A stretch of DNA of 64,000 bases, taken from contig BSBN01000297.1 in the NCBI GenBank assembly GCA_027924645.1, forward strand, positions 6,820,001-6,884,000, written 5' to 3'. This document shows, piece by piece, positions 1 to 12,269 of the stretch. Every line of letters starts with the position of its first letter. Within the stretch, counting starts at the first letter, position 1. The notes below the pieces were generated by a model that was not told the origin of the DNA, made no database searches, and saw only the letters and a program-made list of their open reading frames with translations. The position numbers and the translations under genes are program-made. Origin of the DNA: Cunninghamia lanceolata. Its lineage: Eukaryota; Streptophyta; Pinopsida; Cupressales; Cupressaceae.

Positions 1-2871
1 ATATACAAATGAGAATACCAGATTTACATGGAAAACCTAAGAAGGAAAAAACCATGGTGGTGATTATCTCACAATATAAAGTAATAACAACACTGAATAC
101 AATAGGGCTCGCTACCAAAGTCTCACTACTAGAATAGAAAAGTGTTGGAAAGAGACACTACTATAGGTAGAATGTTGTCATTGATGGAAACAAGGATTGA
201 TAACTGATAGGAATGATATGGAAGCAGTTAAGTCTACTCTTGAGTTAAGACCAGTAAAAGGATCTCTAGTCCAGAAGGTCAAAAGGACTAAGTATGGGTA
301 GTATATAATATACCAAGTAAGTGGTAGTGTTTGAGATGGTGTGCCTCCGTAGTTAAAGGCATTTGTATGCAATTAAGGTATGTTGTTCATAGCTACCTAG
401 TGATCACATGTTCCAGTGTTCAAGTCTTGACTTCCTCTGAAAGTCATATGGTAAAATATCTAAGTCCAAGTGAACAAAGTTAAGTCAGGAATAGTGCACA
501 ATACCAGAGTAAAAGGGTCCACATTCCTTTGGTGTGGTATATTTTGTCTTGCAGTTATGAGGTAAAAAAGATACATATCATGACTACCTAAATCCAAAGT
601 TATAACTTCTGAAGTTCCTTTGATCATATTCTACAAGTTGTTCTTTATCAGCTTCTAGTTTGACAATATTTTATTGTGATAGAGCAATAGTTCCAAGATC
701 CACATTTTGCTATAAAGGACTATTATGTCCTACAATTTTGAAGGTATGTTAAGAAGTCAATGATGAATGTTGGATATGTTTTTAAGAGTTTCATATGGTC
801 TGCAATGGAATTTTTGGTATGACAGTTGTATTGGTCAAGTATGTACTTAAGGGATAAGCTGACAAACAAGTTAAATCTATATGTGGTGAGAATATATTAT
901 TTGAAGAATTAATCCAAGTGGTTGAATGATTGATGCCAACCTATATGAAGACCATTGTATGTTTGGGTCCACATTCATGTTTGCACACAAGATCAAGCCA
1001 ACAAGGTACAACACTTGTATATGCGCTTCATATCTAGGGTTGTTAACCTGATTGTGAGATGAATCTTATTGCAGATATATATATTTAGATTTTGGTGTTG
1101 GATAAATATATATGGTGAATAGTGTGCAAATTTGATATGTGCAAAATCTAAGGTAGCTTGTAGAGAAGAAAAGGATAATAAGGATAGAAAATAGAAGTAT
1201 ATGTGAAGCAGAGCAGAAAAGCAGGGTACATAGCATGAAGTCCTTTGAATCTGTATAATGAGCATATTGGTACTGCACTTTAGCATTTTGTAGATACACT
1301 TGTAGAAGTCCTCTCTTGGCAGTGAGCCAATCCTTCTTCTATCTTCTCTTCTATCTTTCTAGTAGTGAGCCTTTTTGTAGTGAGCACTTCTTGGATAGTG
1401 ATTCCCTGGGTAGTGATCCCTAAGGCAGTGAGCCTTCATGTAATTTAGTACTTTTAGCATAATATATTGTGAGCTAACACTCACCATGGTTTTTCCCTTT
1501 TTGGGTTTTCCACGTTAAACCCTGGTGTCTATGTGTTATGAATTTATGGCTGCTCTTCATGTGCTTACTTTTCTTTCATGTTACTGAACTTGGTAAATGG
1601 ATTAATAAATGTGTGAATGAAAAGTGTTTAAGAATACTAATTCATTCCCCCTCTTAGTATTCTTTGTATTCAACAAAAAGAAGATAGAGAAGAATGTTAC
1701 AATGAGAAAATAATCTCAATGCAACAAAGAAGTCTACCACAACAACACCGTCGTAGTCATACTAAAGAATTGTAGACACCTTCTGCTCACTACATCTAGT
1801 AATCTAACACATGAAAGCTTGTACTACACTACATTCTACCACATTATCATTCACATTTCATACATTGTATGCACACTTCTACCTCAAAAACTCAACACTT
1901 ATTTATACCATCTTCAACCTTGAAAACATTCTTCAAGGTCAACAATACAGTAAATTAAAATTAGGTTGAACCAAAACATTCTCGTGGTGGAAAGGAATGA
2001 ATGTAAACCACAACACACCTTATCTTGGATCTAAATTCATTCATAAATGCCACGCCATGCCATGCTTCCACAATCATTGAAGCAAATCCGTAATTAGTGT
2101 AAACTCCCAAGGTTGGTCAAACCTATGTTCACACCATAAATATTTAAATACACACTTCTTCAAAACCATAGATGAATCATGGACCACACACCATGCTTAA
2201 CCACAAGCTAGAATATTCCAAAAACATCTTGAAATCCAACAAATTCTTTTGCAACAACTTTCACACGTTGAACAAACTTATCATAATTACCGAGTATACT
2301 CAAACATCTCTGTCATGCACTGTAATTCAAGAAATCAGCTTCCAGAGCACCAAACCACAAGAAACGTTAAATGAAGATTGATATGAACCTTACAAGCTCA
2401 CTTCCAGAATTACAAGACTAGAAACCACTTTGTGAAGAAATACAGAGAAAAACATTTCTCCCAGACACATCTGTAATACATAGTTCACATATTGGTGAAC
2501 ACGCATTCCTCTACACATCAATCCAATACAACAAATTCTGAATGAAGTACCTTTGAACACCTTTGATCAAGATATCCAAATTGCATGAGTAGATCTTCAA
2601 TATAGAAGTAATGCGGAGCAAAACCAAAACACCACTTTGTATGCCAGAACATCTTTACAACACATTGTTTCCTCTTTTAATCAAATTTTCTTAAAAGCAC
2701 TTGGAAACCAAGCACCATAAGCATATAAACAACATCTTCAGTACTTTCTCATCATCAACTCATTACCAACTACTCACACTCTTGCATATTCATTTTCTCA
2801 TATAGCTGACACCAATGATAACATAAGCTTGTTGACATCAATGACAACACTAACTGCACATACTTGTAACA
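1..2871 (-). repeat. 3' LTR of the copia element, split by a solo LTR
   Basis: Bases 1-142 and 1681-2871 align with the 5' LTR at about 7530-7690 and 7691-8896. For example the stretch starting GAAGATAGAGAAGAATG occurs in both. In the minus sense the LTR starts TGTTACAAG at 2871, directly after the polypurine tract. The part that would match 7380-7530 lies outside the window. Confidence 0.9.
143..1675 (+). mobile_element. Solo LTR, 1533 bp, nested in the copia 3' LTR
   Basis: The insert starts TGTTGGAAAG and ends TATTCAACA. It is flanked by the perfect 5-bp repeat AAAAG (138-142 and 1676-1680). Removing it restores the LTR sequence seen uninterrupted near 7690. It has no coding sequence, primer site or polypurine tract, so it is a solo LTR left by LTR-LTR recombination. 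Its right part (about 1485-1675) holds motifs common at the 3' end of plant copia LTRs, such as GGGTTTTCCACG and TTCCCCCTCTTAGTATTC, which suggests plus orientation. Confidence 0.88.
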
Positions 2872-2884
2872 ATCTACCCCTTTG
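2872..2884 (-). other. Polypurine tract of the copia element
   Basis: Read on the minus strand the tract is CAAAGGGGTAGAT, ending directly at the TGTTACAAG start of the 3' LTR. This is the expected place for the plus-strand DNA primer. Confidence 0.8.
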
Positions 2885-3294
2885 TCATTGATGGAAACAC
2901 ATGATGTGAAAAACCATCAATACAACAACATCATCAATACTATGTTTTATATCAACTCCTTTCCTTTTTCTTTCTCTCCCCCATAGCATACTACTCTCCT
3001 TTTGTCAACTGACTAAGATTTCCTTTTTCACATTGATCTCTCTCCCCCTTTGACATCAATGGAAAAGGGTGACACAATTCTCTCATTCTCCTCTTTAGAT
3101 GTTACTCATACTTGTACCTACTCACCAATACTTGCTTCCTCTGACTACAACAATCAATAAAGCTACTACCTACTCCCCCTAAGAGGTAGCCTCCAACAAT
3201 AGTCCAAAACAAGGAATAAATCTTGGAAACCAATGGACTGATGCATCTCCTTATGTATCTAGTTCAAAGGAGGGGCAATAACCCCCAACTTCTC
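2885..3294. other. Copia 3' untranslated region
   Basis: About 400 bases between the RNase H stop and the polypurine tract, with several CTCCCCCTTTG-like tracts and no coding potential. Confidence 0.6.
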
Positions 3295-4035
3295 CTAGAG
3301 ATACTTAAAAGTATCCTTAGGAAGAGCCTTAGTGAATATATTAGCAACTTGATCCTTTGTAGGCACATACTCAAGCTTCACCTCATTCTCTGCAACATTC
3401 TCTCTCAAAAAGTGATACTGAATTGAGATATATTTTGTCCTTGAGTGCATCACCAGATTCTTTGAAATGTTAATAGCACATGTATTATCACAGAAGATAG
3501 GAATTCGTTCATCATATACAACTCTAATATCCTTCAAGGTTTGCCTCATCCATAATACCCGTGTGCAGCAAGATGTTGCTGCAATGTATTCTACTTCTAC
3601 AATAGATAAAGATACCGAGTCTTGTTTCTTGCTTAGCCATGACACTAATCTGCATCCAAGAAAGAATGCACTGCCACTTGTACTTTTCCTATCATCTACA
3701 CAACTAGCCCAATCTGCATCTATGTAATCACTCAGAGTAAAGTTAATAGCCTTTACATACCACAAGCCATGATCTGGAGCACCCTTTAAATATCTAAACA
3801 TCCTCTTTACTACTAAAACATGTGACTCTCTAGGATCTTCTTGAAATCTAGTCACAAGACAAACTACATGCATAATAGCTAGTCTAGTAGTAGTTAGATA
3901 TAACAACCCTCCAACCATTGATCTATATCTATTCTGATCATCCTTAGGAGTTTCATCATTTTTTCTTAACTTGCAACCTTTAGCCATAGGGGTACATATT
4001 GGCTTAGAATCTTCCATTCCAAACTTCTTCAACAT
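3295..4035 (-). pseudogene. Copia RNase H domain (C-terminal part of polyprotein)
   Basis: This 246-codon open piece is the end of the reverse transcriptase connection plus the Ty1/copia RNase H, which removes RNA from the RNA:DNA hybrid during reverse transcription. Visible landmarks are YRSMVGGLLYLT, DADWASCVDDRKSTSG with the first catalytic aspartate, SIVEVEYIAA with the catalytic glutamate, IFCDNTCAI with a further aspartate, and the terminal KDQVANIFTKALPKD block typical of copia elements. The catalytic residues survive, but the piece is cut from the upstream reverse transcriptase by a stop near 4083, so it can no longer be made as part of a polyprotein. Confidence 0.92.
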
Positions 4036-4089
4036 TTCCTTGACATACTTTGATTGTGAAATGAAAATACCTTTATCTGTCTAATTGAT

Positions 4090-4620
4090 TTGAAGCCCAA
4101 GAAAGAAATTCATCTCCTCAAACATCGACATTTCAAATTATTTATGCATCTCCTCTATAAACTTCTTACACATAGCTTCATATCCTCCAAAAATAATGTC
4201 ATCAACAAACACAACTACAATCAGGATTTGATCATTTTCAACTTTGAAGTAAAGATTATTGTCTACAATACCTTTATTGAATCCTAGCTGTAACAAATAC
4301 ATATCTAACCTTGCATACCAAGCTCTAGGAGCTTGCTTCAATCCATATAGTGCCTTCTTCAATATGCAAATCATATCCAGTTTATTTGATAACTAAAATC
4401 CTTCCGGTTGTTCTATGTAAACTTCTTCTAACTCACCAATCAAGAAAGCAAACTTCACATCCTTTTGATAAACTTTGAAATCCTTATGTGTTGTGAAATC
4501 CAAAAACATCCCGATAGGTTCCATTCTTTCCACTAGAGCATATGTTTCCCCACAGTCTATTCCTTCTATTTGTGAATAGCCTTTACACACAAGCCTTGCC
4601 TTATTTCTTACCACTTCACC
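4090..4620 (-). pseudogene. Copia reverse transcriptase (RVT_2 type), broken
   Basis: Two open pieces (4393-4614 and 4138-4374) make up the reverse transcriptase. The first has NKARLVCKGYSQIEGID and VYQKDVKFAFLIGELEEVYIEQPEGF. The second has KALYGLKQAPRAWY and the catalytic box FVDDIIFG. They are separated by a stop near 4393. The FVDD box keeps both aspartates. The family's usual 'MDVKSAFLNGELEEEVY' is changed (K for M; one E missing), in line with decay. The N-terminal part of this domain runs into 4640-4720 with more stops. Confidence 0.92.
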
Positions 4621-4639
4621 ATTCTCATTCAGCTTGTTT

Positions 4640-5987
4640 TGGTATACCCACTTAGTTCCAATTATATTTTTGTTTGCTACTCTTGGGACAAGTTCCCAAG
4701 TCTAATTCTTTTCAATTTGCATTAGTTCTTCTTCCATAGCCTTGATCCAATACTCATCCTTGCATACTTCAATCATTGTTTTGGGTTCAACTTTAGAAAG
4801 TAAACATAGATTTACCTGTTCCTTAACAACTTTCCCTCTTGTCAGTATACCTTTGCTCTTGTCACCAATGACCTAGTCTTCAGAATGATGGTTCTACATG
4901 TACTTGGGAGTTTTAGGAGTCTTTTCCAGAACTTCTTCCTCTTCAAACTGCACTTCCTTACTTTTGAATTTTTCTTCTTCACTGCAAGAAGACTCATCTG
5001 ATTCATATCCATTCACCTCTAAATTCATCTATAGGTTTTAACTAACCTTGACATTTGCACTTACAACAATCTTTATTAGCCTCTTGTTTTAGCACTGGTA
5101 AGCTTTGCTTTTATTAGAATATCCAAGAAAGATACCTTCATCAGATCTTGCATCAAACTTTCCCAAGTTTTTTCATCTCTTCTAATATAGCATTTGCTTC
5201 CAAACACTCTGAAGCATTTGATAGTATGAATCCTTCCATATTATAGCTCATAAGGAGTCTTTGTGTTGTTTACTCTTGCTTGCACTATGTTCAGTATATA
5301 GACAATATTATGAATTACTTCTCTCCAGTAGACTTCCAGTAGATTTACTTCCTTTATCATTGTCCTTGTAGCTTCTTGAATAGTCCTATTCTTCCTTTCA
5401 ACCACTCCATTCTACTTAGGAGTCCTAAGGGCAGATAAATGCCTATTTATTCCATGATTCTCACAAAACATGTTAAACTCATTGGAGGTTAATTCTCCGC
5501 CTCTGTCAAACCTCAAACATTTGATTTTCATATCCATTTCATTCTCAACCATTACTGTGAATTCTTTAAACTTATCTAGGGCCTTTGATTTTTCTTTAAG
5601 AAAAGTAACCCATGTCATTCTAGAATAGTCATCAATTAATAGAATGAAATGCCTATCATCTTGAAAACTCCGTACTCTGGTAGGGTCACAAAGAGTTGTA
5701 TGCACTAATTCCAACAATTCGGTAGAAAATTGATCTTTTACTTTGAAACTTCTTCTTGCTTGCTTTCCAACTTGACACTCCTTACAGATAACATTGATAG
5801 GCTTTTTAATCTTTGATGAATCTCTCATAGCTTGAACTAAACTTATTCTCACTAGGCTATCAAAATTGATGTGAGACAATCTTTTATGCCATAGCCAACT
5901 ATCGCTAATTTGAGTCATAAAACAATAACCATCAGTACCTTTGAGCTGAAAAACATTTCCATTTATCCTTTTTCTAGTAGCAATCAT
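4640..5987 (-). pseudogene. Copia GAG-pre-integrase and integrase
   Basis: The open piece 5412-5987 holds the zinc-binding N-terminus (WHKRLSHINFDSL followed by CKECQVGKQ) and the catalytic core (LIDDYSRMTWVTFL, then CLRFDRGGELTSNEF). After a stop at 5412 the same frame continues with NGVVERKNRT, which carries the catalytic glutamate. The lost codon lies where the family has QQNGV, consistent with CAG to TAG. The following part to about 4640 reads as the variable integrase C-terminus with further stops. The protein would insert the cDNA into the chromosome, but is not translatable here. Confidence 0.9.
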
Positions 5988-6023
5988 AGTTTCAGGTTCT
6001 TTTTTGATCTCACAGCCATCATC

Positions 6024-6773
6024 CTAAAACATAAGAATGTATCCTTTGCTATACATTTGTCCAACACTCAAGAGGTTGTGTCTTAAACCCTTAACATAAA
6101 GAACATCATTTGTGTTATGCTTGCCATCAAAACTAACTAAACCTTTTCCACAAATCTTGGCAGATGTATCATCTCTAAATCTAACTAGTCCTCCATCATA
6201 GTTTTCAATTTTAACAAACTTACTCTTATCACCGATCATATGATTTGAACATCCATTGTCAATGATCGAGTGATTCTTTTCATGTCTAGCATGAAAATAA
6301 AATATCAAGGTGTCTTCAACATTAGTACTTACTTTCGGAGTCCTTTCCTTCACACATCCCATAGAGTTAGTAGAGATAGTATCATCTTTTAAAGCTATGA
6401 ACAAGAATTCATCATCCTCATTATCTTCATAATTAGATTCATCATTAGATATACTAGCATCTTCTATAACATAATAACTTTTCTTAAACATTTTTCCTTT
6501 GTTCTCCCTATTTTTTCTTTTCAAAATTATGTCTGGACATCTTGAAACATAACGACCTATCTTACCACAACTGAAACATTTGAAAGGCAACTTACCACTA
6601 TACTTTCTAGTACCCTTTTTCATTCTTCTTACAAAGTTAGCTTCCACATCATCAGAATCCTCCTGATCCAATTCCACAGTCTTCTCTAATTTGCCAGCCA
6701 TGAAGGCAGTCTCAACTTTTGCACTACTTGTACCAAATTCTCTCATTTCAAAAGTAGTTAAAGTACCAAGCAA
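6024..6773 (-). pseudogene. Copia gag zinc knuckle and aspartic protease
   Basis: A 249-codon piece. Near its residue 65 it has a CCHC zinc knuckle, CFSCGKIGRYVSRCP, in which the histidine position is arginine, so zinc binding is probably lost. Further on an acidic stretch leads to the protease active site IIDNGCSNHMIGDKSKF; copia elements usually have DSG, here DNG. The end (GKHNTNDVLYVKGLRHNLLSVGQM) is the usual block before the integrase. Two separate key residues are therefore altered. Confidence 0.9.
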
Positions 6774-7321
6774 CTAATATTTGGTAAATTGATCCAGCTT
6801 TTGTAATTCTTCAATAGTAGAAACTTTATGATTGTAAGCTTTGGGAAGAGTTTTGAGTACCTTAAATACCACTTCTTTTTCTTCCAATTCTCCACAAAGT
6901 CTTCTGATGCTATTGACAACTTCATCCACCTTCTGTAAGTAGCTTGTGATGTTTTCATCTTTAGACATTCGCATGGTCTCAAACATAATATTTAGATTCT
7001 GCATCTTAGCTTGCTTGACCTTATAATCTCCTTCGTAAATGATTTTAAACTTTTCCCAAATTTCATTAGTAGTTTTCATATTCATAACCTTTACCAATTC
7101 AGAATCCGTAAGACCACTTAAAAGAGCATACCTTGCTTTACCATTGTTTTCATAGGCCTTTATCTCATTAGCAGTACTTGGTCCATTCTCAGGTATAGTA
7201 TATGTAGTCACAATAAACTTCCAGATTTCATATCCAAGAGAAATTAGATAACCTTCCATCCTTTTTTCTAGAATGCATAGTCTAATCCATCAAAGAGGGG
7301 AGTATCCTTCTTGTGTTCCAT
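6774..7321 (-). pseudogene. Copia gag (UBN2-type), frameshifted at its start
   Basis: The open piece from 7259 (161 codons) is the copia gag core: LISLGYEIWKFI, NNGKARYALLSGLTDSELVKV, the NEIWEKFKIIYEGD block and ENITSYLQKVDEVVNSIRRL. The family's N-terminus (PLFDGLDYAFW) is readable upstream from an ATG at 7321, but it holds a TAG where tryptophan is expected and a one-base loss just before 7259. Gag forms the virus-like particle in the cytoplasm. The ATG at 7259 is thus an internal methionine, not the original start. Confidence 0.9.
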
Positions 7322-7365
7322 CCCAGATCTACCTCAAGCGGTTAAGCTTTCTTCCAAGGAACCTT

Positions 7366-7377
7366 GCTCTGATACCA
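7366..7377 (-). other. Primer binding site (initiator tRNA-Met) of the copia element
   Basis: The minus strand reads TGGTATCAGAGC two bases downstream of the 5' LTR end. This is the standard plant copia primer site complementary to initiator methionine tRNA. Confidence 0.93.
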
Positions 7378-7379
7378 AT

Positions 7380-8896
7380 TGTTGAATGCACAAGATAACT
7401 AAGAGGGGGGGTGAATCAGTTGTAACTTATAATTCCAAAACCCTCATACACATTTAGATCCACAAAAAATTATTTAACCCTTAAACTATTATGATGATTA
7501 AGAAAATAATTAGAAACTAAACCAAATCAACAATATACACAAGAGAACACCAGATTTATGTGGAAAACCCAAGGAAAAAAACATGGTGAGGATTAGCTCA
7601 CAATATAAAGTAATATCAACACTTAATACAATAGGGCTCATTGTCGGAGGGCTCACTACCCAAAAGAAAGGCTCACTGCTAGAACATAAAAGAAGATAGA
7701 GAAGAATGTTACAATGAGAAAATAATCTCAATGCAATAGAGAAGTCCACCACCACAACAACAACAACACCTTCGCAATCATACTAAAGAATTGTAGACAC
7801 CTTCTGCTCACTGCATCTAGTAATCTAACACATGAAAGCTTGTACTACACTACATTCTATCACACTATCATTCACATCTCATACATCATGCGCACACTTC
7901 TACCTCAACAACTCAACACTTATTTATACCATCTTCAACCTTGAAAACATTCTCCAAGGTCGACAATACACCTTCACCATGTAAATTCAAATTAGGTCAG
8001 AACCAAAACATTCCCGCGGTGGAAAGGAATGAAGGTGGACCACAACACACCTCAGCTTGGACCTAAATTCATTCATACATGCTATGCCACACTTTCACAA
8101 TCATCAAAGAAAATCCGTAATTAGTGTAAACACCCAAGGTCAATCGGACCTATATTAACACCATAAACATTTAAGTACATGCTTCTTCAAAACCAAAGAT
8201 GACTCATGGACCACACCCCATGTTTGAGCATAATCTAGAATATTCCACAAACATCTTGAAATCCAACAAATTCCTTTGCAACAACTTTCACCTACCAAAC
8301 AAACTTATCCTATTTACTGAGTATACTCAAACATCTCTTTCATGCACTGTAATTCAAGAAATTATCTTTTAGAGCACCAAACCATGAGCAACTTTAACTA
8401 AAGATAGATACAAAACTTACAAGCACACTTTCATAACTGCAAGACCAGAAACCACTTTGTGAAGAAATGTGGAGCAAAACCATTTCTCCCAAACACCTCT
8501 GCAATACACAGTTCACACACTGGTGAACACACCTTCCTCTGCACATCGATCCAATACACCAAATTCTGAATGAATCACCTCTAAACACCTTTGATCAACA
8601 TATCCAAACCACATGAGTAGATATTCAATATAGAAGTAATGTGGAGCAAAACTAGAACTCTACTTTATATGCCAGAACATCTTTACAACACACTATTTCC
8701 TCTTTTAATCAAATTTTCTTAAAAGCACTTGGAAACCAAGTGCCAGAAGCATATCAACATCTTCAGTACTTTCTCATCATCAACTCATTACCAATTTCTC
8801 ACACTCTTGCAAATTCCTTTGCTCATACAATTGACACCAATGACAACACAAGCTTGTTGACATTATTGACAACACTAATTGCACATACTTGCAACA
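7380..8896 (-). repeat. 5' LTR of the copia element, 1517 bp
   Basis: It starts TGTTGAATGC on the plus strand next to the primer site and ends TTGCAACA at 8896. It matches the 3' LTR in pieces 1-142 and 1681-2871 and is the uninterrupted copy. It would contain the element's promoter on the minus strand; I could not place a convincing TATA box. Confidence 0.9.
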
Positions 8897-8979
8897 AAAA
8901 CATCTAGGATTTTGGAAATGTTTTCTGCAATTTTTGGGGATCCTTGGGCTATTTTGGCCTGTGCTAAAATAAGACAACA
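8897..8979 (-). repeat. Fragment of the 3' LTR of element A
   Basis: This 83-base stretch (AAAACATCTAGGATTTTGG to AAGACAACA) recurs at about 31596-31678 with scattered differences. At 31678 it forms the outer end of A's 5' LTR. The rest of this LTR lies on the other side of the copia insertion, outside the window. Confidence 0.7.
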
Positions 8980-9688
8980 TTTTGGTGACTATGCAGGGGT
9001 GTTTTCTTTCTAAACACAAGGATCCAATGGCCTTATCAATCCGTTGGGCATAGATTCAAAAGGGTTGTAACAATACTGATACAGGGGTTGGCTAGACCAA
9101 CATAAAACTAAACATGTCTCCAGGAACAAAACAACACAAAACAAACAAGGCAAACAACCTCCTAATGAGGATACATCCCGTACAAGAGCAATTGGATGAA
9201 AGGAAAACTACACAAAACAAAACCTATCTTAAACCTAAAATAACCACAGGAAATTGACCTCAAACAAAACCATTAACTACTTTTTCAAAATAGCTGCCCT
9301 TTCTCAAAAATCTATAGTGTTTCACATGATTGTGGGTAGTTAACAGGAGGTGGAAAAAGAGTGGGCATACAAAAAACTGATGAAATGCCACTCTAAAAAC
9401 AAAATCAAGATCACCTACCCACATGAAATGATTGGGAATGCAGCTTCTAGGAAATGGATAAGTGAGCTAATTCTTCTCATCTTGATGTTCAACTTCATGC
9501 TCAAGGGTGAGCATGACAAGTGGTGACGCTTCATGGTCTATATCTAGCTAAGCTAGAGGTTTGATAGGACATCCCCTTGAAATGACATGCAAATCAATAG
9601 AGTTGATCTCATGCCTCTGCTATGTTTCTTTCTCCTCTTGCTAGTCTGAAAGCTATGGCTCTTGTGGCTCAATTGGAAATATGGTTGT
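8980..9688. other. Internal remnant of element A, no gene seen
   Basis: The stretch lies between A's 3' LTR fragment and the start of element B. No protein motif was recognised on either strand. By position it should be the gag C-terminal or 3' untranslated part of A. Confidence 0.45.
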
Positions 9689-10146
9689 TGTAGACACCCA
9701 AAATTGACTTGCTTCATCATTTAGCCATTTATCGTATTCTCACATTTGCATGCATTATGTCGTCTAACACATTTGTAATTAAAAAAATCCATTTTTCTTC
9801 GATCTTATCATAATTAATTAAATAAAGTTTATTTAATTAATTAGTTTTATTCATTCTCTTATCTTCCATTAATAATTAAATAATTTTAAATTATTTAATT
9901 ATGTTATCCCTTCTTCTTAAAAATAAATAAAATCTATATTTTATTTATTTCCCCCACCATACAAATAAATTAAATAAATCTTAATTTATTTAATTTATGC
10001 TTTTTTCCCAACACTTCCTCATTATTTAAATAAATTAAATAAACATAGTTATTTAATTTATTTGTCCATATTCTAAATAATAAATTAAATAAATGTGCTT
10101 ATTTAATTTATTTTACCAACCTTCCATTTCTTTCTAACATGCACAT
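9689..10146 (+). repeat. 5' LTR of element B, truncated
   Basis: It aligns almost base for base with 26746-27206 (TGTAGACACCCAAAATTGA, then alternating TTTATTTAATTAATT blocks), up to TGCACAT, where the copia LTR begins. Confidence 0.88.
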
Positions 10147-11255
10147 TGTTGATAACTAAGAGGGGGGGTGAATCAGTTATCTTAATTGCTTCAGCTTTTT
10201 GAACTTCCTTAATAGTTAATGCAATATTAAATCAAATGAAAAATATAACCATGAAAAGGAAATAACACCAATACACACAACACAATGATTTTGACATGGA
10301 AAACCCAGTTAAGGGAAAATTCACGGGGTGATTAACCCAATAAATTATTCTCTGTTAGAAGAATAGAAGATACAAAATGGCACTTGCCAATTTAGGGCTC
10401 ACTGCTCGAGCACACTACTCACAAGAGGCTCATTGCCTACAAGAGACTCACTATCTACAAGAAAGGAAGATAACACAATGTTTGAACTAATGAGAAGCAT
10501 CCACACATGCTAAGATTAAGTTTCGGTTGAGCTCAATAAACTGATCTACTGCACTTCATTCTTACTTTCTTTTGGTTTAGTTGTCCTGTCACATTTCGGA
10601 CCTATCTTATTGCCTTCACACTACTCTTCTACTTTTGTTCACACAATTACTCATTCACACCACACACCTTCATATCTAAATTCATCTGGTATATATATCC
10701 GCACAAGTAATCTCACCACCTTTCTAGTCGGCATCTGGAATAGTCAATATTTTCCCAAGCTTTGATCTATCAGTTGGATCCTTGCATACCAAGTGATACG
10801 GATCTAGGAGATGCTTTTAGAAGTCATCAATCATGTCAGCCAATCATGAATGATACCTCAAGAAACTTAGCCATTAGAAATATCTCTTCTGGATTTGGGT
10901 TTGACACCCTGCCGGTATAGTTCTTCCTTTGTCTATTCTGCCAAACAAGAACTCAACACTCAAGTGCTCATATCTCTTCACCCTTCCATCACTGGAGGCT
11001 AAATACTTGGAATCTATTATTCAAGGTACTCCTCCCAACTTCCCCAAATCTATACTTCACTAAGATACTTCCTCTGAGAAATCCAGACCTAACTGTCGAA
11101 CCTTGCTGACTGCTCTGTTCTTGCTTACCGGATCATAACACTTCTTCAATCTAACTTCTGGTAGAGACTCATCATGTCTTCTAGATGTGTGGGATAACCT
11201 TTGTTTCCATCAATGAGAACATACATGAATCCATATAGTGTCTCTTGCCAACAAT
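10147..11255 (-). mobile_element. Second copia element: 3' LTR, 1109 bp
   Basis: It starts TGTTGATAACTAAGAGGGGG, like the 5' LTR start of the first copia element, and ends TTGCCAACA at 11255. The polypurine tract that follows on the minus strand (11256-11271, CCAAAGGGGGAG core) shows it is a 3' LTR of a minus-strand copy. No polyprotein follows, so only the LTR and part of the 3' untranslated region remain. The rest of B's 5' LTR is missing too, so a deletion must have removed both. Confidence 0.82.
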
Positions 11256-11770
11256 CTCCCCCTTTGGCATTGATGGCAACACGTAGTGAAAAATGACTAA
11301 GTGTCACACTATACTCCCCCTTGGCTGATGCTCTATTTTTATATACATTTTCTGGAGCTCCCCCTTAGTTGGATTCCTCATTTTTCACTACTCCTCACTC
11401 CCCCTTAGTCATTGGCTTATGTCGATGCCTTAGTCACTATTTTAGTCTTAGTCATTATTGACTGGTGATTGTCAAGTCGACCCTGAAACCCTTTATTGTC
11501 TCCTACCGTGGTCTCTATCGAATCAACACTCTAATATATACTTTCACATTCTTGAATTCAATACTTAGAGTTTGGTATTATTGTTAATATTATAGTCAAA
11601 GCTTTAGTCTTAATGTTTTGAACCTTAAATTTCTAAAAGGGACTTTTGTCAAATGTTGGTATAGTACTTAGTCATTGTGACTTAGTATTTTAATATATCT
11701 TTTAAACAATCAACTTGGTATTTATGGCTTCAATACTAGAGGTTAGCATATCATTTGGATTTTTATCTTG

Positions 11771-11982
11771 GAACTAATGTTTATTCATGCAACTTGTTAT
11801 TTTATGATTGTCAAAGAATGGAGGGTGAAAACATGCTAATGTTGTTTGCAGATTTGATCACTTTCATTGGAAACTATCAATCACTTTTATTAGAAACTAA
11901 TATCTTATCTGTGCAGCTTGTCATTTATGATTGTCAAAGAATAGAGGGTGAAAACATGCTAACATTGTTTGTAGATTTGATT
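11771..11982 (+). repeat. Tandem duplication, 123-bp period, in frame
   Basis: Two copies about 90 bases long, beginning at 11771 and 11893, share TGATTGTCAAAGAAT and GAGGGTGAAAACATGCTAA. In one plus-strand frame (11755-11997) both encode YDCQR-EGENML-LF-DLI. The 80-codon frame has no recognised function. Confidence 0.7.
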
Positions 11983-12269
11983 GGTCCAAGAATTTAAACA
12001 ACTTTTCATACTAAAGTAGGCACACTTCGTTTTGGTTCTTTTAAAATGAACACTCTATTTGCAATGTGCCTACTTTTTCTTTCTTAAGTTTGCTTGCAAC
12101 GTTTTGTGTGTAACCCAATTTAGTGATAGAAGTATCCTCTCCCCCTACCTATCCAACAGATTTGGGGTGCAAGAGAAACTGTTGTTAACTCTAGAGGGCC
12201 TACCTTCCCATTGTGAGAAGGGGTACGACCCTAACAGAAATAGGCTAAAGCCAAGCCCTTCCAAGCCAC

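Larger units (their letters stand above)
1..8896 (-). mobile_element. Ty1/copia LTR retrotransposon, decayed, left end outside window
   Basis: The minus strand carries, in order, 5' LTR (7380-8896), primer site, gag, protease, integrase, reverse transcriptase, RNase H and the 3' LTR (from 2871 leftwards). Integrase before reverse transcriptase is the Ty1/copia order. The reading frame is broken into at least seven pieces by stops and shifts, so the copy is dead. The 3' LTR is interrupted by a solo LTR at 143-1675, and its last 150 or so bases lie left of position 1. The base run after the 5' LTR (AAAAC, 8897-8901) should be one target-site duplicate; its partner is not visible. The element sits inside the 3' LTR of element A. 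Confidence 0.95.

Noticed and set aside
8894..8979. Considered the 83-base repeat at 8897 as part of the copia LTR.
   Set aside because: The other copia LTR ends at 2871 without it, and its second copy at 31596-31678 is tied to element A instead.
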